Of a DNA stretch of 64,000 bases, positions 40,801 through 53,090 are shown piece by piece. How positions within the stretch are numbered: the stretch's first letter is position 1; each line of letters starts with the position of its first letter. Both the position numbers and the translations under genes were made by a program. The notes below the pieces were generated by a model. The model worked only from the letters and a program-made list of their open reading frames with translations. It did not search any database and had not been told where the DNA came from. Source of the stretch: Cyprinodon diabolis (Eukaryota > Chordata > Actinopteri > Cyprinodontiformes > Cyprinodontidae); NCBI GenBank assembly GCA_030533445.1, contig JARPUW010000034.1, positions 372,001 through 436,000 on the forward strand, in the 5' to 3' direction.

Positions 40801-43800
40801 AACGCTCTTTTCACAGTGAGATAATGCCATTTTGGCCTCTGGAGTTGTAACAGAAACCATTAATGATACAGCCATGATCTTTTCTGGCAATCATCTAGAG
40901 CTGAAAACTAACAATATAAAGTAGATTTGAGCAGGTGTTTATGGTTCCAAGCTTCAAAACAGAAGTTGAGGCCAAAACGCTCATTTCACAGTGAGATAAT
41001 GCCATTTTGGCCTCTGGAGTTGTAACAGACAAACCATTAATGATACAGCCATGATCTTTTCTGGCAATCATCTAGAGCTGAAAACTAACAATATAAAGTA
41101 GATTTGAGCAGATGTTTTTGGTTCCAAGCTTCAAATCAGAAGATTGAGGCCAAAACGCTCTTTTCACTGTGAGATAATGCCATTTTGGCCTCTGGAGTTG
41201 TAACAGACAAACCATTAATGATACAGCCATGATCTTTTCTGGCAATCATCTAGAGCTGAAAACTAAAAATATAAAGTATATTTGAGCAGGTGTTTATGGT
41301 TCCAAGCTTCAAAACAGAAGTTGAGGCCAAAACGCTCATTTCACAGTGAGATAATGCCATTTTGGCCTCTGGAGTTGTAACAGACAAACCATTAATGATA
41401 CAGACATGATCTTTTCTGGCAATCATCTAGAGCTGAAAACTAACAATATAAAGTAGATTTGAGCAGATGTTTTTGGTTCCAAGCTTCAAATCAGAAGGTT
41501 GAGGCCAAAACGCTCTTTTCACTGTGAGATAATGCCATTTTGGCCTCTGGAGTTGTAACAGACAAACCATTAATGATACAGCCATGATCTTTTCTGGCAA
41601 TCATCTAGAGCTGAAAACTAAAAATATAAAGTAGATTTGAGCAGATGTTTTTGGTTCCAAGCTTCAAATCAGAAGGTTGAGGCCAAAACGCTCTTTTCAC
41701 AGTGAGATAATGCCATTTTGGCCTCTGGAGTTGTAACAGACAAACCATTAATGATACAGCCATGATCTTTTCTGGCAATCATCTAGAGCTGAAAACTAAC
41801 AATATAAAGTAGATTTGAGCAGATGTTTTTGGTTCCAAGCTTCAAATCAGAAGGTTGAGGCCAAAACGTTCTTTTCACAGTGAGATAATGCCATTTTGGC
41901 CTCTGGAGTTGTAACAGACAAACCATTAATGATACAGCCATGATCTTTTCTGGCAATCATCTAGAGCTGAAAACTAACAATATAAAGTAGATTTGAGCAG
42001 ATGTTTTTGGTTCCAAGCTTCAAATCAGAAGGTTGAGGCCAAAACGCTCTTTTCACAGTGAGATAATGCCATTTTGGCCTCTGGAGTTGTAACAGAAACC
42101 ATTAATGATACAGCCATGATCTTTTCTGGCAATCATCTAGAGCTGAAAACTAACAATATAAAGTAGATTTGAGCATGTGTTTATGGTTCCAAGCTTCAAA
42201 ACAGAAGTTGAGGCCAAAACGCTCATTTCACAGTGAGATAATGCCATTTTGGCCTCTGGAGTTGTAACAGACAAACCATTAATGATACAGCCATGATCTT
42301 TTCTGGCAATCATCTAGAGCTGAAAACTAACAATATAAAGTAGATTTGAGCAGATGTTTTTGGTTCCAAGCTTCAAATCAGAAGGTTGAGGCCAAAACGC
42401 TCTTTTCACAGTGAGATAATGCCATTTTGGCCTCTGGAGTTGTAACAGACAAACCATTAATGATACAGCCATGATCTTTTCTGGCAATCATCTAGAGCTG
42501 AAAACTAAGAATATAAAGTAGATTTGAGCAGATGTTTTTGGTTCCAAGCTTCAAATCAGAAGGTTGAGGCCAAAACGCTCTTTTCACAGTGAGTTAATGC
42601 CATTTTGGCCTCTGGAGTTGTAACAGACAAACCATTAATGATACAGCCATAATCTTTTCTGGCAATCATCTAGAGCTGAAAACTAACAATATAAAGTAGA
42701 TTTGAGCAGATGTTTTTGGTTCCAAGCTTCAAATCAGAAGGTTGAGGCCAAAACGCTCTTTTCACAGTGAGATAATGCCATTTTGGCCTCTGGAGTTGTA
42801 ACAGAAACCATTAATGATACAGCCATGATCTTTTCTGGCAATCATCTAGAGCTGAAAACTAACAATATAAAGTAGATTTGAGCAGATGTTTATGGTTCCA
42901 AGCTTCAAAACAGAAATTGAGGCCAAAACGCTCATTTCACAGTGAGATAATGCCATTTTGGCCTCTGGAGTTGTAACAGACAAACCATTAATGATACAGC
43001 CATGATCTTTTCTGGCAATCATCTAAAGCTGAAAACTAACAATATAAAGTAGATTTGAGCAGATGTTTTTGGTTCCAAGCTTCAAAACAGAAGTTGAGGC
43101 CAAAACGCTCATTTCACAGTGAGATAATGCCATTTTGGCCTCTGGAGTTGTAACAGACAAACCATTAATGATACAGCCATGATCTTTTCTGGCAATCATC
43201 TAAAGCTGAAAACTAACAATATAAAGTAGATTTGAGCAGATGTTTTTGGTTCCAAGCTTCAAATCAGAAGGTTGAGGCCAAAACGCTCTTTTCACTGTGA
43301 GATAATGCCATTTTGGCCTCTGGAGTTGTAATAGACAAACTATTAATGATACAGCCATGATCTTTTCTGGCAATCATCTAGAGCTGAAAACTAAAAATAT
43401 AAAGTAGATTTGAGCAGATGTTTTTGGTTCCAAGCTTCAAATCAGAAGGTTGAGGCCAAAACGCTCTTTTCACAGTGAGATAATGCCATTTTGGCCTCTG
43501 GAGTTGTAACAGACAAACCATTAATGATACAGCCATGATCTTTTCTGGCAATCATCTAGAGCTGAAAACTAACAATATAAAGTAGATTTGAGCAGATGTT
43601 TTTGGTTCCAAGCTTCAAATCAGAAGGTTGAGGCCAAAACGCTCTTTTCACAGTGAGATAATGCCATTTTGGCCTCTGGAGTTGTAACAGAAACCATTAA
43701 TGATACAGCCATGATCTTTTCTGGCAATCATCTAGAGCTGAAAACTAACAATATAAAGTAGATTTGAGCAGGTGTTTATGGTTCCAAGCTTCAAAACAGA

Positions 43801-45200
43801 AGTTGAGGCCAAAACGCTCATTTCACAGTGAGATAATGCCATTTTGGCCTCTGGAGTTGTAACAGACAAACCATTAATGATACAGCCATGATCTTTTCTG
43901 GCAATCATCTAGAGCTGAAAACTAACAATATAAAGTAGATTTGAGCAGATGTTTTTGGTTCCAAGCTTCAAATCAGAAGGTTGAGGCCAAAACGCTCTTT
44001 TCACTGTGAGATAATGCCATTTTGGCCTCTGGAGTTGTAACAGACAAACCATTAATGATACAGCCATGATCTTTTCTGGCAATCATCTAGAGCTGAAAAC
44101 TAAAAATATAAAGTAGATTTGAGCAGATGTTTTTGGTTCCAAGCTTCAAATCAGAAGGTTGAGGCCAAAACGCTCTTTTCACAGTGAGATAATGCCATTT
44201 TGGCCTCTGGAGTTGTAACAGACAAACCATTAATGATACAGCCATGATCTTTTCTGGCAATCATCTAGAGCTGAAAACTAACAATATAAAGTAGATTTGA
44301 GCAGATGTTTTTGGTTCCAAGCTTCAAATCAGAAGGTTGAGGCCAAAACGTTCTTTTCACAGTGAGATAATGCCATTTTGGCCTCTGGAGTTGTAACAGA
44401 AACCATTAATGATACAGCCATGATCTTTTCTGGCAATCATCTAGAGCTGAAAACTAACAATATAAAGTAGATTTGAGCAGGTGTTTATGGTTCCAAGCTT
44501 CAAAACAGAAGTTGAGGCCAAAACGCTCATTTCACAGTGAGATAATGCCATTTTGGCCTCTGGAGTTGTAACAGACAAACCATTAATGATACAGCCATGA
44601 TCTTTTCTGGCAATCATCTAGAGCTGAAAACTAACAATATAAAGTAGATTTGAGCAGATGTTTTTGGTTCCAAGCTTCAAATCAGAAGGTTGAGGCCAAA
44701 ACGCTCTTTTCACTGTGAGATAATGCCATTTTGGCCTCTGGAGTTGTAACAGACAAACCATTAATGATACAGCCATGATCTTTTCTGGCAATCATCTAGA
44801 GCTGAAAACTAAAAATATAAAGTAGATTTGAGCAGATGTTTTTGGTTCCAAGCTTCAAATCAGAAGGTTGAGGCCAAAACGCTCTTTTCACAGTGAGATA
44901 ATGCCATTTTGGCCTCTGGAGTTGTAACAGACAAACCATTAATGATACAGCCATGATCTTTTCTGGCAATCATCTAGAGCTGAAAACTAACAATATAAAG
45001 TAGATTTGAGCAGATGTTTTTGGTTCCAAGCTTCAAATCAGAAGGTTGAGGCCAAAACGTTCTTTTCACAGTGAGATAATGCCATTTTGGCCTCTGGAGT
45101 TGTAACAGACAAACCATTAATGATACAGCCATGATCTTTTCTGGCAATCATCTAGAGCTGAAAACTAACAATATAAAGTAGATTTGAGCAGATGTTTTTG
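31850..45200. repeat. 75-monomer block, right copy
   Basis: This is the tandem copy of about 18.4-31.85 kb, shorter by one 178-bp monomer lost near 37.5 kb. The only private substitution I noticed is ggttacaagc at about 40,769. The match ends after the acgttc monomer at 45,058, where the left copy continues with aaatcaaaagg but this one continues with aaaacagaag near 45,213. The near identity over 13 kb suggests recent duplication or homogenisation, or an assembly duplication. Confidence 0.88.
37485..37531. repeat. Junction of a one-monomer deletion
   Basis: In the left copy (about 24.0-24.24 kb) a monomer ending ctaaagctg is followed by one with cactgtgag, gtaatagac and ctaaaaatat. Here a monomer that starts like the first (aaaacagaag, catttcacag, gtaacagac) ends like the second (ctagagctg, ctaaaaatat). 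The shift to the left copy changes from 13,475 to 13,297 across this point. The exchange lies in the identical stretch between the two diagnostic sites and removed exactly 178 bp in register. Confidence 0.85.
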
Positions 45201-48200
45201 GTTCCAAGCTTCAAAACAGAAGTTGAGGCCAAAACGCTCTTTTCACAGTGAGATAATGCCATTTTGGCCTCTGGAGTTGTAACAGACAAACCATTAATGA
45301 TACAGCCATGATCTTTTCTGGCAATCATCTAGAGCTGAAAACTAACAATATAAAGTAGATTTGAGCAGATGTTTATGGTTCCAAGCTTCAAAACAGAAGT
45401 TGAGGCCAAAACGCGCATTTCACAGTGAGATAATGCCATTTTGGCCTCTGGAGTTGTAACAGACAAACCATTAATGATACAGCCATGATCTTTTCTGGCA
45501 ATCATCTAGAGCTGAAAACTAACAATATAAAGTAGATTTGAGCAGATGATTTTGGTTCCAAGCTTCAAATCAAAAGGTTGAGGCCAAAACGCTCTTTTCA
45601 CAGTGAGATAATGCCATTTTGGCCTCTGGAGTTGTAACAGACAAACCATTAATGATACAGCCATTATCTTTTCTGGCAATCATCTAGAGTTGAAAACTAA
45701 CAATATAAAGTAGATTTGAGCAGATGTTTTTGGTTCCAAGCTTAAAATCAGAAGGTTGAGGCCAAAACGCTCTTTTCACTGTGAGATAATGCCATTTTGG
45801 CCTCTGGAGTTGTAACAGACAAACCATTAATGATACAGCCATGATCTTTTCTGGCAATCATCTAGAGCTGAAAACTAAAAATATAAAGTAGATTTGAGCA
45901 GATGTTTTTGGTTCCAAGCTTCAAATCAGAAGGTTGAGGCCAAAACGCTCTTTTCACAGTGAGATAATGCCATTTTGGCCTCTGGAGTTGTAACAGACAA
46001 ACCATTAATGATACAGCCATGATCTTTTCTGGCAATCATCTAGAGCTGAAAACTAACAATATAAAGTAGATTTGAGCAGATGTTTTTGGTTCCAAGCTTC
46101 AAATCAGAAGGTTGAGGCCAAAACGCTCTTTTCACAGTGAGATAATGCCATTTTGGCCTCTGGAGTTGTAACAGACAAACCATTAATGATACAGCCATGA
46201 TCTTTTCTGGCAATCATCTAGAGCTGAAAACTAACAATATAAAGTAGATTTGAGCAGATGTTTTTGGTTCCAAGCTTCAAAACAGAAGTTGAGGCCAAAA
46301 CGCTCTTTTCACAGTGAGATAATGCCATTTTGGCCTCTGGAGTTGTAACAGACAAACCATTAATGATACAGCCATGATCTTTTCTGGCAATCATCTAGAG
46401 CTGAAAACTAACAATATAAAGTAGATTTGAGCAGATGTTTATGGTTCCAAGCTTCAAAACAGAAGTTGAGGCCAAAACGCGCATTTCACAGTGAGATAAT
46501 GCCATTTTGGCCTCTGGAGTTGTAACAGACAAACCATTAATGATACAGCCATGATCTTTTCTGGCAATCATCTAGAGCTGAAAACTAACAATATAAAGTA
46601 GATTTGAGCAGATGATTTTGGTTCCAAGCTTCAAATCAAAAGGTTGAGGCCAAAACGCTCTTTTCACAGTGAGATAATGCCATTTTGGCCTCTGGAGTTG
46701 TAACAGACAAACCATTAATGATACAGCCATAATCTTTTCTGGCAATCATCTAGAGCTGAAAACTAACAATATAAAGTAGATTTGAGCAGATGTTTTTGGT
46801 TGCAAGCTTCAAAACAGAAGTTGAGGCCAAAACGCTCATTTCACAGTGAGATAATGCCATTTTGGCCTCTGGAGTTGTAACAGACAAACCATTAATGATA
46901 CAGCCATGATCTTTTCTGGCAATCATCTAGAGCTGAAAACTAACAATATAAAGTAGATTTGAGCAGATGTTTTTGGTTCCAAGCTTCAAATCAGAAGGTT
47001 GAGGCCAAAACGCTCTTTTCACAGTGAGATAATGCCATTTTGGCCTCTGGAGTTGTAACAGACAAACCATTAATGATACAGCCATGATCTTTTCTGGCAA
47101 TCATCTAGAGCTGAAAACTAACAATATAAAGTAGATTTGAGCAGATGTTTTTGGTTCCAAGCTTCAAAACAGAAGTTGAGGCGAAAACGCTCTTTTCACA
47201 GTGAGATAATGCCATTTTGGCCTCTGGAGTTGTAACAGACAAACCATTAATGATACAGCCATGATCTTTTCTGGCAATCATCTAGAGCTGAAAACTAACA
47301 ATATAAAGTAGATTTGAGCAGATGATTTTGGTTCCAAGCTTCAAATCAAAAGGTTGAGGCCAAAACGCTCTTTTCACAGTGAGATAATGCCATTTTGGCC
47401 TCTGGAGTTGTAACAGAAACCATTAATGATACAGCCATGATCTTTTCTGGCAATCATCTAGAGCTGAAAACTAACAATATAAAGTAGATTTGAGCAGATA
47501 TTTATGGTTCCAAGCTTCAAAACAGAAGTTGAGGCCAAAACGCTCATTTCACAGTGAGATAATGCCATTTTGGCCTCTGGAGTTGTAACAGACAAACCAT
47601 TAATGATACAGCCATGATCTTTTCTGGCAATCATCTAGAGCTGAAAACTAACAATATAAAGTAGATTTGAGCAGATGTTTTTGGTTCCAAGCTTCAAAAC
47701 AGAAGTTGAGGCCAAAACGCTCATTTCACAGTGAGATAATGCCATTTTGGCCTCTGGAGTTGTAACAGACAAACCATTAATGATACAGCCATGATCTTTT
47801 CTGGCAATCATCTAGAGCTGAAAACTAACAATATAAAGTAGATTTGAGCAGATGTTTTTGGTTCCAAGCTTCAAATCAGAAGGTTGAGGCCAAAACGCTC
47901 TTTTCACAGTGAGATAATGCCATTTTGGCCTCTGGAGTTGTAACAGACAAACCATTAATGATACAGCCATGATCTTTTCTGGCAATCATCTAGAGCTGAA
48001 AACTAACAATATAAAGTAGATTTGAGCAGATGTTTTTGGTTCCAAGCTTCAAAACAGAAGTTGAGGCGAAAACGCTCTTTTCACAGTGAGATAATGCCAT
48101 TTTGGCCTCTGGAGTTGTAACAGACAAACCATTAATGATACAGCCATGATCTTTTCTGGCAATCATCTAGAGCTGAAAACTAACAATATAAAGTAGATTT

Positions 48201-51200
48201 GAGCAGATGATTTTGGTTCCAAGCTTCAAATCAAAAGGTTGAGGCCAAAACGCTCTTTTCACAGTGAGATAATGCCATTTTGGCCTCTGGAGTTGTAACA
48301 GAAACCATTAATGATACAGCCATGATCTTTTCTGGCAATCATCTAGAGCTGAAAACTAACAATATAAAGTAGATTTGAGCAGATATTTATGGTTCCAAGC
48401 TTCAAAACAGAAGTTGAGGCCAAAACGCTCATTTCACAGTGAGATAATGCCATTTTGGCCTCTGGAGTTGTAACAGACAAACCATTAATGATACAGCCAT
48501 GATCTTTTCTGGCAATCATCTAGAGCTGAAAACTAACAATATAAAGTAGATTTGAGCAGATGTTTTTGGTTCCAAGCTTCAAAACAGAAGTTGAGGCCAA
48601 AACGCGCATTTCACAGTGAGATAATGCCATTTTGGCCTCTGGAGTTGTAACAGACAAACCATTAATGATACAGCCATGATCTTTTCTGGCAATCATCTAG
48701 AGCTGAAAACTAACAATATAAAGTAGATTTGAGCAGATGTTTTTGGTTCCAAGCTTCAAATCAGAAGGTTGAGGCCAAAACGCTCTTTTCACTGTGAGAT
48801 AATGCCATTTTGGCCTCTGGAGTTGTAACAGACAAACCATTAATGATACAGCCATGATCTTTTCTGGCAATCATCTAGAGCTGAAAACTAACAATATAAA
48901 GTAGATTTGAGCAGATTTTTTTGGTTCCAAGCTTCAAAACAGAAGTTGAGGCCAAAACGCGCATTTCACAGTGAGATAATGCCATTTTGGCCTCTGGAGT
49001 TGTAACAGACAAACCATTAATGATACAGCCATGATCTTTTCTGGCAATCATCTAGAGCTGAAAACTAACAATATAAAGTAGATTTGAGCAGATGTTTTTG
49101 GTTCCAAGCTTCAAATCAGAAGGTTGAGGCCAAAACGCTCTTTTCACAGTGAGATAATGCCATTTTGGCCTCTGGAGTTGTAACAGAAACCATTAATGAT
49201 ACAGCCATGATCTTTTCTGGCAATCATCTAGAGCTGAAAACTAACAATATAAAGTAGATTTGAGCAGATATTTATGGTTCCAAGCTTCAAAACAGAAGTT
49301 GAGGCCAAAACGCTCTTTTCACAGTGAGATAATGCCATTTTGGCCTCTGGAGTTGTAACAGACAAACCATTAATGATACAGCCATGATCTTTTCTGGCAA
49401 TCATCTAGAGCTGAAAACTAACAATATAAAGTAGATTTGAGCAGATGTTTATGGTTCCAAGCTTCAAAACAGAAGTTGAGGCCAAAACGCGCATTTCACA
49501 GTGAGATAATGCCATTTTGGCCTCTGGAGTTGTAACAGACAAACCATTAATGATATGCCATGATCTTTTCTGGCAATCATCTAGAGCTGAAAACTAACAA
49601 TATAAAGTAGATTTGAGCAGATGTTTTTGGTTCCAAGCTTCAAAACAGAAGTTGAGGCCAAAACGCTCTTTTCACAGTGAGATAATGCCATTTTGGCCTC
49701 TGGAGTTGTAACAGACAAACCATTAATGATACAGCCATGATCTTTTCTGGCAATCATCTAGAGCTGAAAACTAACAATATAAAGTAGATTTGAGCAGATG
49801 TTTTTGGTTCCAAGCTTCAAATCAGAAGGTTGAGGCCAAAACGCTCTTTTCACAGTGAGATAATGCCATTTTGGCCTCTGGAGTTGTAACAGACAAACCA
49901 TTAATGATACAGCCATGATCTTTTCTGGCAATCATCTAGAGCTGAAAAAGTAACAATATAAAGTAGATTTGAGCAGATGTTTTTGGTTCCAAGCTTCAAA
50001 ACAGAAGTTGAGGCCAAAACGCTCTTTTCACAGTGAGATAATGCCATTTTGGCCTCTGGAGTTGTAACAGACAAACCATTAATGATACAGCCATGATCTT
50101 TTCTGGCAATCATCTAGAGCTGAAAACTAACAATATAAAGTAGATTTGAGCAGATGTTTATGGTTCCAAGCTTCAAAACAGAAGTTGAGGCCAAAACGCG
50201 CATTTCACAGTGAGATAATGCCATTTTGGCCTCTGGAGTTGTAACAGACAAACCATTAATGATACAGCCATGATCTTTTCTGGCAATCATCTAGAGCTGA
50301 AAACTAACAATATAAAGTAGATTTGAGCAGATGTTTTTGGTTCCAAGCTTCAAAACAGAAGTTGAGGCCAAAACGCTCATTTCACAGTTAGATAATGCCA
50401 TTTTGGCCTCTGGAGTTGTAACAGACAAACCATTAATGATACAGCCATGATCTTTTCTGGCAATCATCTAGAGCTGAAAACTAACAATATAAAGTAGATT
50501 TGAGCAGATGTTTTTGGTTCCAAGCTTCAAATCAAAAGGTTGAGGCCAAAACGCTCTTTTCACAGTGAGATAATGCCATTTTGGCCTCTGGAGTTGTAAC
50601 AGACAAACCATTAATGATACAGCCATGATCTTTTCTGGCAATCATCTAGAGCTGAAAACTAACAATATAAAGTAGATTTGAGCAGATGTTTATGGTTCCA
50701 AGCTTCAAAACAGAAGTTGAGGCCAAAACGCTAATTTCACAGTGAGATAATGCCATTTTGGCCTCTGGAGTTGTAACAGACAAACCATTAATGATACAGC
50801 CATGATCTTTTCTGGCAATCATCTAGAGCTGAAAACTAACAATATAAAGTAGATTTGAGCAGATGTTTTTGGTTCCAAGCTTCAAAACAGAAGTTGAGGC
50901 CAAAACGCTCATTTCACAGTGAGATAATGCCATTTTGGCCTCTGGAGTTGTAACAGACAAACCATTAATGATACAGCCATGATCTTTTCTGGCAATCATC
51001 TAGAGCTGAAAACTAACAATATAAAGTAGATTTGAGCAGATGTTTTTGGTTCCAAGCTTCAAAACAGAAGTTGAGGCCAAAACGCTCATTTCACAGTGAG
51101 ATAATGCCATTTTGGCCTCTGGAGTTGTAACAGACAAACCATTAATGATATGCCATGATCTTTTCTGGCAATCATCTAGAGCTGAAAACTAACAATATAA

Positions 51201-53090
51201 AGTAGATTTGAGCAGATGTTTTTGGTTCCAAGCTTCAAATCAGAAGGTTGAGGCCAAAACGCTCTTTTCACAGTGAGATAATGCCATTTTGGCCTCTGGA
51301 GTTGTAACAGACAAACCATTAATGATACAGCCATGATCTTTTCTGGCAATCATCTAGAGCTGAAAAAGTAACAATATAAAGTAGATTTGAGCAGATGTTT
51401 TTGGTTCCAAGCTTCAAAACAGAAGTTGAGGCCAAAACGCTCTTTTCACAGTGAGATAATGCCATTTTGGCCTCTGGAGTTGTAACAGACAAACCATTAA
51501 TGATACAGCCATGATCTTTTCTGGCAATCATCTAGAGCTGAAAACTAACAATATAAAGTAGATTTGAGCAGATGTTTATGGTTCCAAGCTTCAAAACAGA
51601 AGTTGAGGCCAAAACGCGCATTTCACAGTGAGATAATGCCATTTTGGCCTCTGGAGTTGTAACAGACAAACCATTAATGATACAGCCATGATCTTTTCTG
51701 GCAATCATCTAGAGCTGAAAACTAACAATATAAAGTAGATTTGAGCAGATGTTTTTGGTTCCAAGCTTCAAAACAGAAGTTGAGGCCAAAACGCTCATTT
51801 CACAGTTAGATAATGCCATTTTGGCCTCTGGAGTTGTAACAGACAAACCATTAATGATACAGCCATGATCTTTTCTGGCAATCATCTAGAGCTGAAAACT
51901 AACAATATAAAGTAGATTTGAGCAGATGTTTTTGGTTCCAAGCTTCAAATCAAAAGGTTGAGGCCAAAACGCTCTTTTCACAGTGAGATAATGCCATTTT
52001 GGCCTCTGGAGTTGTAACAGACAAACCATTAATGATACAGCCATGATCTTTTCTGGCAATCATCTAGAGCTGAAAACTAACAATATAAAGTAGATTTGAG
52101 CAGATGTTTTTGGTTCCAAGCTTCAAAACAGAAGTTGAGGCCAAAACGCTCATTTCACAGTTAGATAATGCCATTTTGGCCTCTGGAGTTGTAACAGACA
52201 AACCATTAATGATACAGCCAAGATCTTTTCTGGCAATCATCTAGAGCTGAAAACTAACAATATAAAGTAGATTTGAGCAGATGTTTTTGGTTCCAAGCTT
52301 CAAATCAAAAGGTTGAGGCCAAAACGCTCTTTTCACAGTGAGATAATGCCATTTTGGCCTCTGGAGTTGTAACAGACAAACCATTAATGATACAGCCATG
52401 ATCTTTTCTGGCAATCATCTAGAGCTGAAAACTAACAATATAAAGTAGATTTGAGCAGATGTTTTTGGTTCCAAGCTTCAAAACAGAAGTTGAGGCCAAA
52501 ACGCTCATTTCACAGTGAGATAATGCCATTTTGGCCTCTGGAGTTGTAACAGACAAACCATTAATGATATGCCATGATCTTTTCTGGCAATCATCTAGAG
52601 CTGAAAACTAACAATATAAAGTAGATTTAAGCAGATGTTTTTGGTTCCAAGCTTCAAAACAGAAGTTGAGGCCAAAACGCTCTTTTCACAGTGAGATAAT
52701 GCCATTTTGGCCTCTGGAGTTGTAACAGAAAAACCATTAATGATACAGCCATAATCTTTTCTGGCAATCATCTAGAGCTGAAAACTAACAATATAAAGTA
52801 GATTTGAGCAGATGTTTTTGGTTGCAAGCTTCAAAACAGAAGTTGAGGCCAAAACGCTCATTTCACAGTGAGATAATGCCATTTCGGCCTCTGGAGTTGT
52901 AACAGACAAACCATTAATGATACAGCCATGATCTTTTCTGGCAATCATCTAGAGCTGAAAACTAACAATATAAAGTAGATTTGAGCAGATGTTTTTGGTT
53001 CCAAGCTTCAAATCAGAAGGTTGAGGCCAAAACGCTCTTTTCACAGTGAGATAATGCCATTTTGGCCTCTGGAGTTGTAACAGACAAACC
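44050..53090. repeat. ~50-monomer block, left copy (shift 9,040 then 8,862 bp)
   Basis: The acgttc monomer (44,341/53,381) and catctagagttg (45,688/54,728) recur at +9,040. gatgattttgg (46,611/55,473), gatatgcc (about 49,552/58,414) and gctgaaaaag (49,941/58,803) recur at +8,862. The start lies between about 44.0 and 44.1 kb, since 44,001 has cactgtgag but its partner at 53,041 has cacagtgag. The unit therefore bridges the centre and right domains and its two copies abut near 53.1 kb. Confidence 0.83.

Noticed and set aside
49901..50113. A 70-residue open frame on the minus strand, with identical copies at 51319-51531, 58763-58975, 60536-60748 and 63018-63230
   Set aside because: It spans slightly more than one satellite monomer and exists only because one extra A (gaaaaag) shifts past the usual stop. 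Its C-terminal end is the same DNA as its start, read in another frame. The five copies follow the block duplications. There is no domain, signal or plausible gene context.
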